Assembly: GCF_905475465.1 (NCBI RefSeq)
Contig: NC_062236.1
Coordinates: forward strand, 13,340,001-13,404,000
DNA length: 64,000 nt
Reading direction: 5' to 3'
DNA from: Pieris napi
Taxonomy: Eukaryota > Arthropoda > Insecta > Lepidoptera > Pieridae
The notes under the pieces are model-generated. The model saw only the letters and a program-made list of their open reading frames with translations. It was not told the origin of the DNA and did no database searches. Below, in pieces: positions 35,794 to 47,500 of the stretch (position 1 is its first letter; each line of letters starts with the position of its first letter). Made by a program: the position numbers and the translations under genes.

Positions 35794-38140
35794 TTAATTT
35801 TGAAGCGGCTTCCGCGCTTTGATCATTGCCTCGCTGACCTCCCACAGTTTTTCTTCTTCCTCCTTCGTGAAATTATATTTCGAGGTGTACTCTGCGCAGT
35901 CGCGGTAGAATTTACCAGTCTGTCCTTCGATGCTGTAGTCTGTGGCACAGAACACCACAGTCTCTGAACCCTGGAAAGAGATTTAGAGAATTACCTGCAA
36001 ATCCTAGCCTAATAATTTTTCGACACAGATTTTGTAAAAGCGAACATACCTGTTTCGCTGATCTCATGAAGAGGAGAGCCATTGGAGCGAGTACGATATA
36101 GTGATACCATTTCACGAAGTTTCTGTAAAAACATGTTAGTTGAGCGAAATCTCAATCTCAAACCGTTAATGTGCTTATTATTGATTTTTAGCAAAAAAAT
36201 ACTCTTTTGTAAGAATAATATAAGCCGAAAGCTTCGAATCGACGTATATAGTATAGGCGTATAAATTTTTGTTGGTCATAAATAGTTGTATGAGGTAAGA
36301 ATGACGCAGAGGGCTGCTCATCTACTAGTCTTTAACATTCTATTTAGTAGTTACGGACTTTCGGAAATATTTTCCCAAAATTCGATCACCATATCTAGAC
36401 GTCTTTAAATAAAAATAAGAAACAACTACTGCGCTTAACAGAGTAGAAACAACCACTTCTACATTAATAAAGGATTTAAATTCTGCTTCTAATGAAAATG
36501 ATGAGTTAATATAGTAAGCATTAATAAACTCATCAAAGTTCAAAACATCAATCCACATTACAGTTTGTTTGGCAATGATAAGGAATGAAATCATACAAAC
36601 ATAATATCAAATATAGCACTGTTGTTTCGCAACAATTTATTAATACTCACGTGACGTCACGTAAGAGAGTCTCATTTCCGTATTAAGAATAATATATTTT
36701 AATGAGTGTGAATATTATATTTATATGTTTGGCTAAAGTGGAATTAAAAAGAAAAAGAAACAACGGCCTCTCCTATTTATTTACTGGCCAACTGAGTTGC
36801 TGAAAATAATTCTAAAGTGCTACCACCTTAACTTGTTGTGACTGTAATCCAAATTTCTTACCTGAACAGGTTTGTATAACAGAACCCAGGGCAGCATGCG
36901 TTAACATCGACACAATTATCTTGTAATTTTGCTGCCAGGGATTTAGCAAAGTACATATTCATCAACTTTGAATTGCAGTAACCGGGATTATGACGATCCT
37001 TTTTCCCTTTCTTAGCTGCTTCAATTTCAGCTCTTAAATTTAGATCATTAAAGTTCAATTTTCCATGTTCGTGAAGAGTGGACGATACCATAACCACCCT
37101 GTTGAAAAAATTATAGTCAATTGTAGGCACTAAAATAAAATGAATGATTTTTGACAGTAATATTAATATTTACAATTCTTACTAACCTACTTGGAGAAGC
37201 CTTTTTCAACAGATCAATCAATAGGTTAGTGAGATAAAAGTGGCCTAAATGATTAACCCCTAAATGTATTTCAAAGCCATCTTTGGTTTTCTCATCCTTC
37301 GCCAATGGCACCACCACACCAGCATTATTTATGAGGCAATCAATTTTATAGAAACCAACTTTAACAACTTCTACAAACTTCTCTATTGATTCAAGTGATG
37401 CAAGGTCTAGATACATTGGAACCTGAAACCGTTTTATTGTAACATTTTGTTATATTTTTTTAAAAATCACTTCCAAAAATTTACCCAGCCTGTACTACAC
37501 TACTGCTGGTAAATACACTATTGATATTAACTTTTTTTTATACTCTATTAATTCTAATTCATATTTTGTAAAATAGCAATTTCATTACCATTTAAATAGA
37601 ACATTAAATAATAATAAATGCCTGATTACTATTTTAATGACTGCAATGCCCTTACAAAGTTCAAGGTGATTGTTGTTGTATTAACTATGGCAAGGTGATT
37701 GATATCTCATACACAATACAATATGTATAATGTTTATACAGTACATATTGGCATAATATTTAGTTACACTAATATGGGTTGAAGACAAAAGATAATTAGC
37801 ATTTGCTTAATACAGTACAAATAAGAATGTAGTATGAATATAAACAGAATATACATACAAGTTCTCCACACTTTTCTTCTTCTCGCATAGCAACAGCTAC
37901 TTCCTTGGCTTTCGCTAGATCACGGCAGGCAAATATAACCCGAGCTTTTCGTTTAACTAAAGCTCTGGCCGTTTCGAGACCAATACCACTGTTTGCACCC
38001 GTTATCAAGTAGGTTTTTCCCTTCAAACAGGAATTGCTTAAGCATTTAGCCCAATTCCGTGACCTCCAATGCCGTATTAAGCCCAAAGCCACGGCAAGAG
38101 AAATAGGAACCGCCGCATAAATTACTGAGGAAGACACCAT
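35794..38140 (-). CDS. Membrane-anchored short-chain dehydrogenase/reductase, retinol dehydrogenase 11-14-like
   Basis: Five exons, 38140-37859, 37422-37187, 37098-36862, 36122-36050 and 35970-35794, join in phase to 334 residues, the normal size for this family. Residues 5-22 are a hydrophobic N-terminal anchor (VIYAAVPISLAVALGLI). TGANSGIG (47-54) is the NAD(P)-binding glycine motif and ACRDLAKA follows the second beta strand, typical of NADP-preferring members. NNAG, VNHLGHFYLT (structural Asn), the catalytic Ser in VVMVSS and YCNSK (Tyr and Lys of YxxxK) are all intact, so the enzyme should be active. Family members oxidise or reduce retinoids, steroids or lipid aldehydes at the endoplasmic reticulum or lipid droplets. 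The substrate here is unknown. The start was set at the first ATG before the hydrophobic anchor. Confidence 0.88.
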
Positions 38141-39152
38141 TTTTAACACTAAATAAACCTTGCACCCGTAATTTAAACAGGCCCGCTCGTAGTTTGATAA
38201 CGCTGATGACTGATCCTCAAGGTTTCTACGGTCAAACTTCAATGCCTTTTACTCTTGAAAAAATTGTATTAAGGCAATAAGAGCTTCAACTGTGGATTCA
38301 ACTTTGAAATAATACTATTATTTAATTACTATTCACAAACATCGAAATAAATAATATTTTAATAAAATCACTTTGAAAGTTTGAAAGAACAATTGACAAT
38401 TGGCTTGGCTGTCAGATTTGCATGACATTTTGATTCTAAGTGACATTTCATACAATCAATACTCAAATTACTTTTCCCGAAATACCATGAGTTGAAGGTA
38501 TATCTTTATATATATGTAGATTTAATCATTAATGCAACATTGCTCTTCGATCCGACCAAAACCCACAAAAACTAGATGGTAAATAATACATCAACAACCT
38601 AATCCACTTCCAGAAATTCTAGAGATGGAATGGATGGAAAGGAAATAAAAAATATGAGAAGTCTACATTTAGCCCAGTCAGGTGTTCCCTCAAGAATTAC
38701 ATGAATTTTTAGCGCCTACCAAAATTCAATAGCAACAATATGGCAGTAGAGAAGTTGCCATTTATTTATAAATCCTGTTATATTCTCAAATTAAATTATT
38801 AATGAATTTCATGTTGATGATGAAACATATATATTGTTTTGATGAGATAATAATCTTATAAAAAATAAATACTTAATTGATTTTATTTTGAATATTAATT
38901 GCGATAAGATTGTAGGTGATCAGGAAATAATGAGTATTATTATTGAAAATGCTGGGAATTTGTCAGTTTGTTAATTTAAAACACATTTTATTAGCTGGGC
39001 CATTTATTTAAATATATTAACGGGACAACTAGATAAAAATTATCATTTAGACATGAAAAACAACTGACATGGCAATATTGTCCATATAAATGTGTGAAAT
39101 ATTATTTTACAGTAGCAATTTCATGACTAAACAGAAGTCATAACATCAAAGG

Positions 39153-40013
39153 TATAGTCCTTTTCATGAAAGAAGTCCCCCAGACGCGGCGCTGCAATCG
39201 CATAACGTAATGTTACCATTTATGAGTAAAAAAATTACCTATTTTATTTACATTTAGCAGATGTAATTTATCAAATAATATTATTTTTTTGCATACTTCG
39301 ATGAAACAATATTTATGTTATGTAAAAAGTATATTTTTATTTACTTATATTAGCGGTGTTCTACCTACTTACAGGGAAAAGATGAGAAAATAGGGTAAAG
39401 AAAAGCATTAAGCAATACAATTTTTTATTCAGAGTTTTATTGCATAATTGTTGGGTTACAGTTTTTTTAGAAGTAACGCCGCTATTATACCTTCGTTTGT
39501 AATTCTTGTTACAGTTTTCTCTGACACACCTGCAATTAAATTATGAACAATTAAAAATAATAGTAACTTTAAGTTTATAATGCTTATGTAATATATGTTT
39601 TAATTTCAGTTACCTAGTTTCATCACGTTATGTATTTATTCAATATTGTCGCAAAAACGAATTTATATTATAAAAGTCCCATCAATACTGCAAAAAATTA
39701 TTAAATAGCAACTCTAAAAAGTACCTGTTATGGCGGCAACTCTCTTCCAAACATTGTTTAGTGGTATTAAAACACCTTGATTCTTATGTTCCGCTTCACA
39801 GAACTCTTTCACCTTTAATATCATTTCTCGTGCCGAACTTTTTACAACTTTTGGCATTGTAATCAATCTTTAAAATGCACTAAGCTAGTTAAAAATTCAC
39901 AAAAATCTACCACAACAAACGAACTTGATAACATCGACGAATGACAACATTGCCGACCTGTCAAATTTAGTTCCAAAAATCACCGCGGGACTTCTTTCAT
40001 GAAAAGCACTATA
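39153..40013 (-). mobile_element. Non-autonomous Tc1/mariner-like DNA transposon with TA target duplication
   Basis: The inverted ends TAGTCCTTTTCATGAAAGAA (from 39155) and TAGTGCTTTTCATGAAAGAA (reverse complement, from 40011) match at 19 of 20 positions and continue as AGTCCC on both sides. TA flanks both ends, the signature of Tc1/mariner/IS630 insertion. The 857-base element contains one short two-exon gene on the minus strand and no DDE/D catalytic domain. Confidence 0.8.
39456..39857 (-). CDS. Helix-turn-helix DNA-binding domain of a Tc1/mariner-like transposase, without catalytic domain
   Basis: Exons 39857-39725 and 39529-39456 (GT/AG intron of 195 bases, phase 1) give 67 residues. 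The protein starts MPKVVKSSAREMILKVKEFC, continues with IPLNNVWKRVAAITG and VSEKTVTRITNEG, and ends LLLKKL at a stop. It resembles the N-terminal HTH of insect transposases of this superfamily, where the first helix-turn-helix binds the inverted repeats. The frame and splice sites are intact although the rest of the transposase is gone. It may bind element ends without cutting, or it may simply be a remnant. Assignment rests on motif resemblance and on the flanking inverted repeats. Confidence 0.6.
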
Positions 40014-41531
40014 GGTAATATTATGTCTACAGGATATAAAATCAATAAACTATGTAACATTATCTAAATCTGATCTCTATTGACATTAAATAATTATATT
40101 TGTCACAAGTAAACTTCAGCAGCCTAATATTTGAACACGTACCTTGAATTTTTATTTCCTGCATTAGATAATAACTTTCATGTACCATATAACATATATA
40201 ACAACAATTGAACTATGGAATGATTAACATATATATAATAACATTAAAATAATTATCTAAACACTTTAAAATAATGGTAGATCTTTTCGAAACATCACAA
40301 ATAATAATAAACTTATAAGTAGGTATAGTAATAAGGACTAGTTCATAACTTTCGCCATTACTACCACACACAGACCGTCCCACCGCATATAGTAGTGGGT
40401 GGAGTGGTTTCTCGATTGAAATAATGACTAATATCCGATTATATTTATTGTTGTATGTCTTTAAAGTATTATATCTCCACAGGATTTAAACGGTATGTTG
40501 CGACTGATAGTTTATAAAAAGTTAAATTTATTGGAGATTTTTATAAAATTACAACTGAGACATTTAACTATGATCTAGTCGCAAGCTCAAAATGCAACTA
40601 ATTTAATATTAATTTAAGTAACATCTTTCATCTCTTGAACAAAACATAATTGTGTATATTTTTTATTAATTTTACATTAATTGTCTACCTAGCGGAATTT
40701 ATTTATAATGGAATATATTGATCAATAGACGCGTTTACGAAAATCACTCATAACGTTGAGCGACATTACACGCCGGTTACTCGTAAATAAATTGGCACCT
40801 TTGTTATTTAAAAAGATATAAAAAGTTTATTAATATTGTGCCACAGGTATTCCAACCGCACTGACGTCCCACCTCGTGGCTTTTATGGCGAGATATGGTG
40901 AATGCTCCTTTCTCAATCGGCTCTGCGATCTTACACTACGACATTTATATGGCAATATTTAAAAGCGAAGAGAGACTTACGTTTACTATCGAAAAAAGTG
41001 TTATTTATTTACAATTCGACTTCCTATGTCCAAGTTTCTGTCTGCAATTTTTTTTCATGTCAAGCATACCTACTATTTTTTATCAGTCAATTAATTTATC
41101 GATAAAACGTTGAAGGTCTTTCGAGCCATATAAAATGTTTTCATGTTTCAAAATCTCTTTGCAAATAAAGTCATCCTTTACGTTAACTCTTTAGCATGTG
41201 TAAAAATACGCCCAAATTATTTGCCTATCATTTAATAGATTCATTCGATAAATTTAGCATCGTTCTAAATATAGGAGAGTTATAAGATTACTTTAATAGT
41301 AAGTAATGAATAATTCGAATCGGTTATCGATAATCTATCATAAGAATAGGAATTTGCGCAAATACAAATTTTATATTTTTCATAATAGCAATTGAAACGC
41401 ACATCTCTATCTAAAGTACACGCCGAATGCCAAACAAAACCCGTCTACGTGTCGTAACTTTAACGGACGACAGGACGAAGGCGTTCAAAGTCTGCACCAT
41501 CAGAATATAGATTCAATAGAAGCGGAAGCTT
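40014..41531 (-). other. Intergenic and probable 3' UTR of the MYND-finger gene
   Basis: Minus-strand AATAAA near 40826-40831, about 0.7 kb after the stop at 41532, is a plausible polyadenylation signal for the upstream gene. No other gene is supported. Confidence 0.35.
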
Positions 41532-44500
41532 CTACATTGGCGTAGATAATTGGTGTTTCGATCGATCCAGTCCCACGTCAATCGTCATGACCTTCCCGTC
41601 CACCGGCGTCCCGCTCTCCACGTCGCTGTCCGGCATTATCACACACACAAATGACTTCCCACTGTGTACATCCTTAGGATAAATGGTCATCGGAATAAAC
41701 CTTTCGCTCGACCCGTCCACGTACGCCCCTAACCTCGAGTACACTTCTGGAAAATGCTTCTCGAGAACTACGCCTCTACTCTCTAATTCGGTGCATACGT
41801 TTCTCAAGCAGATCTCTCTAAATCTGTGGGCGGTCGCCGCGTTCCTCTCGCCGGTGGGCCACAGTCTGGACGTCAGTATCAAAGTCTCTCTGTCTTCCGG
41901 CGTACCTTTGCCGTCCCTCCGCTGTTTCCTCCTATTCTGTTCCTGTATAACCGAAGACACCGATCTGCTCAGGCGCAGTTTGGCGCACCGAGACACCATC
42001 TGCCTCTCCCACTTGACGGCTCCCTTCGTCGGCACCTCGCTCACGACGCAGACGGCGACGTACAGGATCACTCGCGTCTCGGGGTTGTAACTTTTGCAGA
42101 GCTTCACCACTTCCGTGTACAGCTCCGCCCCCATCTCGTTGGGCTGGAGAGCCGTCCACTTTACGAATTCGGGCTCGCTCAAATATTGATACCCGAGAGT
42201 CGTGAACTTCTCCGCGGCCTCCGGACTCGTGAAGAACACTTTGACGACGCCCCGACCTAGGATTCGATATCCCTGATACGCGACCGTGCTTATTCGCTGC
42301 AGAGAGGCAGCGTCCTCCTTGGCCGCCGAGATGATCTGCCGGCAGAGGGCGCTGGCGCGGGAGTGGAGACAGACCTTCCTGTGCTTCTCCCAGTGGGCTC
42401 TGCGGCACTCCTTCGAGCAGTACGTCGTGCTGCAGTTGTGGCACGTCTTGTGATGCCGTTTGGCTTCCGCTAGAGGCGTGCGAGACGCGCATTTGGGATA
42501 TTTGCATTTGACGAACGCGTCGTCCGCGCTCGTTTCGCTCTGCAGAGAGGCGAGGGAGGCTCTCGAGTCGTGTCGGAGGAGATTTTCAGATCGTAGGGCC
42601 GCGGAGTCGAGACTGGTCCGTCGGTCGAGGGAGGCGGAGCGGTCGGCGAAAGGCTCGCTCCTCCGCCGCGAAGGCTCGCCTAGAGCGGACCGAGCCCGTC
42701 TCGGTTCCGCCATTTCGCCCGCCGTATCAACTGTATCCCTGCCTGGAACAGACAAACTTTCGTGAGCGACTCGCCGCCGAGCGGGGCGGTCGGACTCGGG
42801 ACCGTTTGTGCATAAAAAAGAACACCGAGGCCGGACGAACATGCAGCGGAGCGACTACTGCGGGGATCGTGCATCGTGCCCGTCGACCGAGTTGCGCAGT
42901 CGAGTAAATCGAAAGTTGACTCTTCACTTCGGAAGAGAGAGGCGTTCACTAGCATATGAGGTAAGAAGGTAAGTATAAAAATTGGAACGGCTCAGACTTA
43001 CATATCGTTCCTACCTGCTCGGTCCTCGGGGCTGGGGTCCGTGAAGGAGCTGGGAGCGTCGCTGGGAGTGTTCAAGAAACGAGAGGTCGCAGAGGCACTG
43101 CTGTGACCACTACTCGCTAATTGTTCATATCTTGGACTCTAAAGGGAGAAAAGTCGGTTTCAGTCTCAGGGGTAGCTTAGCCGATTTGCCTTTCTATTGA
43201 AGGAGTCTAATCTTAAGAAGTTCAGTGGTAGAATGCCTACCTTCCCGCCGAGCGCGTAGTGGGGGCTGGCGGATTTCCTAGGGCTCGGCTGAGGCGTAGG
43301 GATTCTGGCAGGTTGTGAGGGGAGTCCTAAAAGTGAGTCCAAAACGTCCTCCAAAGTGGTAGATCCGGGGGAAGGTTTTGTAATACCGACATTCAAAGAA
43401 CGCTGCGAATCTTGCCAGTCTGAAAAATTGTGGCGTTTATGGTAAGTTTTTGAATTTTTCTGAGTCCGCTTCGACAGTTTTAGATCTGTCGCTTCGGTTG
43501 AAGAAGCCGATAGGTTTCGATTTCATTCAAGTCTTATTTTAATCGTCATAACGCAGGCTGATTAGGTTCAGAGAAAATGCTCAAAAATTCTTTAAAATAA
43601 ATAAATCTCAAGACAACGAAATATCTACTAGTTAAGAGAAGTAAAAATAAAATTGAGGAAAATGATGTACTCACCTTGAACTGTTACATATGATAATAAA
43701 AGACATCACCAAAAATAAAACAAAATATAAAATAAAACTGAATATATTCAATAATTGGTAATAAATGTAAAATAAAATAACTAAAAGATACAATTCAAGT
43801 ACGTCGAGACAATAACGCTACAAAGGTACCGAGATTCTTTAAATTACATAACGCGTGACGAACTACTCGTCACTATTTCACTATTTCTACTCGCCGACAA
43901 CTACTTTAACCGTATTCGAGAGAGCTTCTTTTGCCGATGGGTCTTTAATGCTAGCTTTCCGACAGACGACACTTAAAATAAATCCTAAACTAACAAATAC
44001 GTAGTCGTCGGCTTGAATCGGGGCGCTTCGTGTATCTCGGCGGGGGAACGAGAAATTCTAAACTAATCAGAACCTGTATAATTTACTGAGGGGCGAACCC
44101 CGACATAAATTACGAGGTGATTCAGTAGAAGGAACCGGAATCGAGACCTAGTCTGCGTCACTTCTCACCACCTTAGTCTACGGTTCTGATAACATCGGCC
44201 TCGGCGTGACGTACGGCGAAATAAGGTAGGTAACGGCGAATCAGCACCTTCACGTGTATATGTACAACTAGGACTACGTGATAAACTAGCTTTAACAACT
44301 AATTCTACATTTCTGCATAAAAATATAAACACACAACAAAATAATTTATATTTACAACACGACGGGCTCGACTTGAAACTCGAAATTAAATTATGGCAAT
44401 AATCTGATGAAACTTATCTACCTACGACTTATTGTTACAAAAGGTTTCAATTTTATATTACAACACAACGTACAATGAAAAATGCGACAAATAACTGCAA

Positions 44501-47500
44501 TAATATAACTCGCGGTCCCGCGCCGTCGCTCGACTCTACCGGAAGTAGCGTCACACGAATGCTGGAAACCTCGACGAGCCTGTGCTTTTATAAAAATAGT
44601 TAACAAAATGGAAGTGTTTCGTGCTCGACAAACGGTGTAAACGAAGAATGGTCCCGAGTCACACAAATCTAAGCCCCGCGACGTCCCGCGGCGAAACGTC
44701 ACGGGCGAACGGCACAAATGGGTCGACGGACATTGCAGATTCTCTCTCGACCGAGAGCGTCTCGGGCCCGACTCGACGCGGACGTCGGGTCGAGGAGACG
44801 CTCCCTCGAGGGGAATCTGCGACGGGAGTGCAAATCACGCTCGCTCACCGGGCGCCGCGCGATGCTCGAGCCTCAGCGAGGAGGGCGGCCGCGGGTGGGG
44901 CGGGGGCAGCTCCGTCACGAGCGGCGTCCGGGGAGACTCCAGGGGCTTCGTTCCTGCGGAGGGCACATTTGTGATTCGGACGGTCACAGGTGTGAAATGA
45001 ATTCACGCGGAGGCCGAGGTCGAGAGCTACGTACCGACGAAGGAGCTCTCCAGCCAATACAGCTTCTGGCTCGAGCGCGGCGAGACGTCATCGAGATCGC
45101 CGTTGGAGGGTTCGAGGCCCGACACGTAGTGGACGATGGCCGACGTAACCTCTTTGATCGAGGTCTGGATCTCCTCCGAGGCTTTGCTGGTCGCGGTCTG
45201 CTGCAGCAGGGAGCAGGCGAGCCTGAAACGGAGGAGTGAAGAGGAATTTGCTTTATTTTTTCAAACGCCTCGCCTCGCCTCGCCGAAGACATTTATATTC
45301 TAGAATATAAATGTCCGCGTACCTTTCGTGCGGCGTCCGAGGGGTGGCGTTCAGCCGTTCCTGACTCCGCCAACCGAGGTAGGGCTGTCGGGCGCTGAAC
45401 GAGGACCTGGTCGAAGGCGAACAGAGGGGAGAGGCGCCCCTGATGCTGCTCCGGGTCGAAGAGCACGGCGACGTCTGGAAAAGATTTATAATTAAGCGTC
45501 GATAATTTAAAAAAATACTTATCCAAGGTTTGTATACAGTTTCGTAACGGAAACATATAGATATTGATATTGATGAATCCTAATCGTGACCGATCCAATC
45601 CAATGAAATATCGACATCATTAAATGAAACACGTAAAGTCCGATTCGTGTACATTATGTGACAAGTATTTTGGTTCTTTGACTTCTCTAGTTATCGATTT
45701 CTGAAAGCACTCGAACCGTCCAGTTATGTAAATATTATAATAAATAGGTTATGTTTTCGTTTTATTTAAATAAGCTGCAAGGGAGATCGCCAGAGAATCT
45801 TATTTGTCGAGGACAACTCGATCTTTTAATACAAATCTCGTAATCATACTTAACAATATTAAAAAACCAACAAAGATACAGTTTAAACTACTGACTTGAT
45901 TCGAGTTAAGCCGGCTAGTCGACCACCTGCCGAAGCTGGTGGTGTGTGGGGATAATTGTGGCGGTGGGGGTTGCGCATTGACACCGAGGCTCCCCAACGA
46001 GGTGGTCTTCGAGTTAAGTCCGCTCCACCTGCCCGCCGATGCCGAAGCATCCGACAATCGTTTGCGTAAGAGGAAGCCCTCCCTCGGAGCTGGTGCGTTT
46101 TTGTACCTGAAAATACAATATTATCTTGTGAAAACTTGTCATACGTGTGAATAACGAAGGCCATCTCGATGTTATTCCCTATATAGTGATCAGTCGTGAC
46201 TGAATCTTTATGAAAATATTATGTATGTACACAAAACTAGTGATAAGTTTACTAGAATAGAACATACGCAGAATGTTAATACTAGGAACTAACGCAGGCT
46301 GCATTATCCCCGTACAAGACTATCTAAAGTTAGTAATTCTTTTTTGGGAAAAGGGATACTCTTCTTTAATAAAACTCCAGAGGCTCTTTTATCTCTTGAT
46401 AAATTTAAGAAATGTATTAAAGAAAAGCTGTGTAAAAAGGCTTACTATAAAGTTAAAGATTATCTAGTTGTTAAAAGGGCCTGGGATTAGTGCTAGACAG
46501 GCTACTTCTAATTAATTTGCGATATTTGTTTTAAAATAAGTGTTGTTTGATGATTTGCTATTTTAAAAGAGTACCCAGAGTTTTCTGATTAGTAGGGAAT
46601 TCTACCGTTTCAAATTTAATGACGTGGAATAAGTATCTTATTATAAGATTAAACATATTCTATTTTATTTATTTTTTATTTTTATTGAAGACAAAAGCGA
46701 ACAGGATGTCGTCTTAAAGTAACCCTGTTTCGCAGAGTTATTTCCGTCGCATGATTTCCAACCAAATTCTAATTCTAGTTAGAACTATTAACAGGAAAAG
46801 TTTTCGATTTATTACGAAATATAAATAGACTAGCCCTTACCATTCTGGAACATTGAGTTTCTGCAGTGACCTTTGGACCCTCAGCTCGTGTTCAGATAAC
46901 ACTCGATCGGAATTCTTCTGCAATTCGTTTTCTGGAGGCTGGAACAAAGCAAAACTCCCATTAGATGCAGAACACAGACTGCACAAACACATAAATGTAT
47001 AACTACTTACTAGACAGGCAGAATGAGCGAAAGTAGGTAAAACAAAATCAAATTATATAGTATTAATAAAAAAAAACTGTTTATATCGATTACACACACA
47101 AGTTTTATTAAAATTATCGTCGCCCATGAGAAACAGCACACACGAAACGACTACAGTATGTAACCTTCACTTCCTTGTATATATAATATATGTATATACT
47201 TTTGTGTATTAAAGAAATTCATTTTAAAGCTCTTTTCTAGGCTTATCAGCCTGTAATATTTAATAACTAGTTACAAGGATTCTCTGCAAACTCATATATG
47301 AAACACGTATTATAATCAATAAAAACAGTAGTTTATTATAATATAAGATTTTATAAAAACAATGGAAAGCAAATAAGTGTTCAAACTTCATATGCTGGAT
47401 CGTCCCACGGAGCTAAACGATAAAGGGTTCCGAAAGCTGAATTAGTTAAAACGGATCGAGCTATGTTGTCGTTCTCACTGAAATTGTGCAGCGATGAAGA

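Noticed and set aside
37796..38242. Longer SDR start giving an extra N-terminal segment before MVSSS
   Set aside because: That frame begins at TTG, not ATG. The ATG at 38140 places the hydrophobic anchor at the N terminus as in the family.
41683..42260. Open frames on the plus strand across the MYND exon
   Set aside because: They are antisense shadows of the GC-rich coding exon; the minus-strand frame has zinc-finger motifs and correct splice joins.
45293..45598. Minus-strand 101-codon frame reading DVAVLFDPEQ through exon 45474-45323
   Set aside because: Only the other frame (TSPCSSTRSS to NATPRTPHER) joins in phase with the neighbouring exons on both sides.
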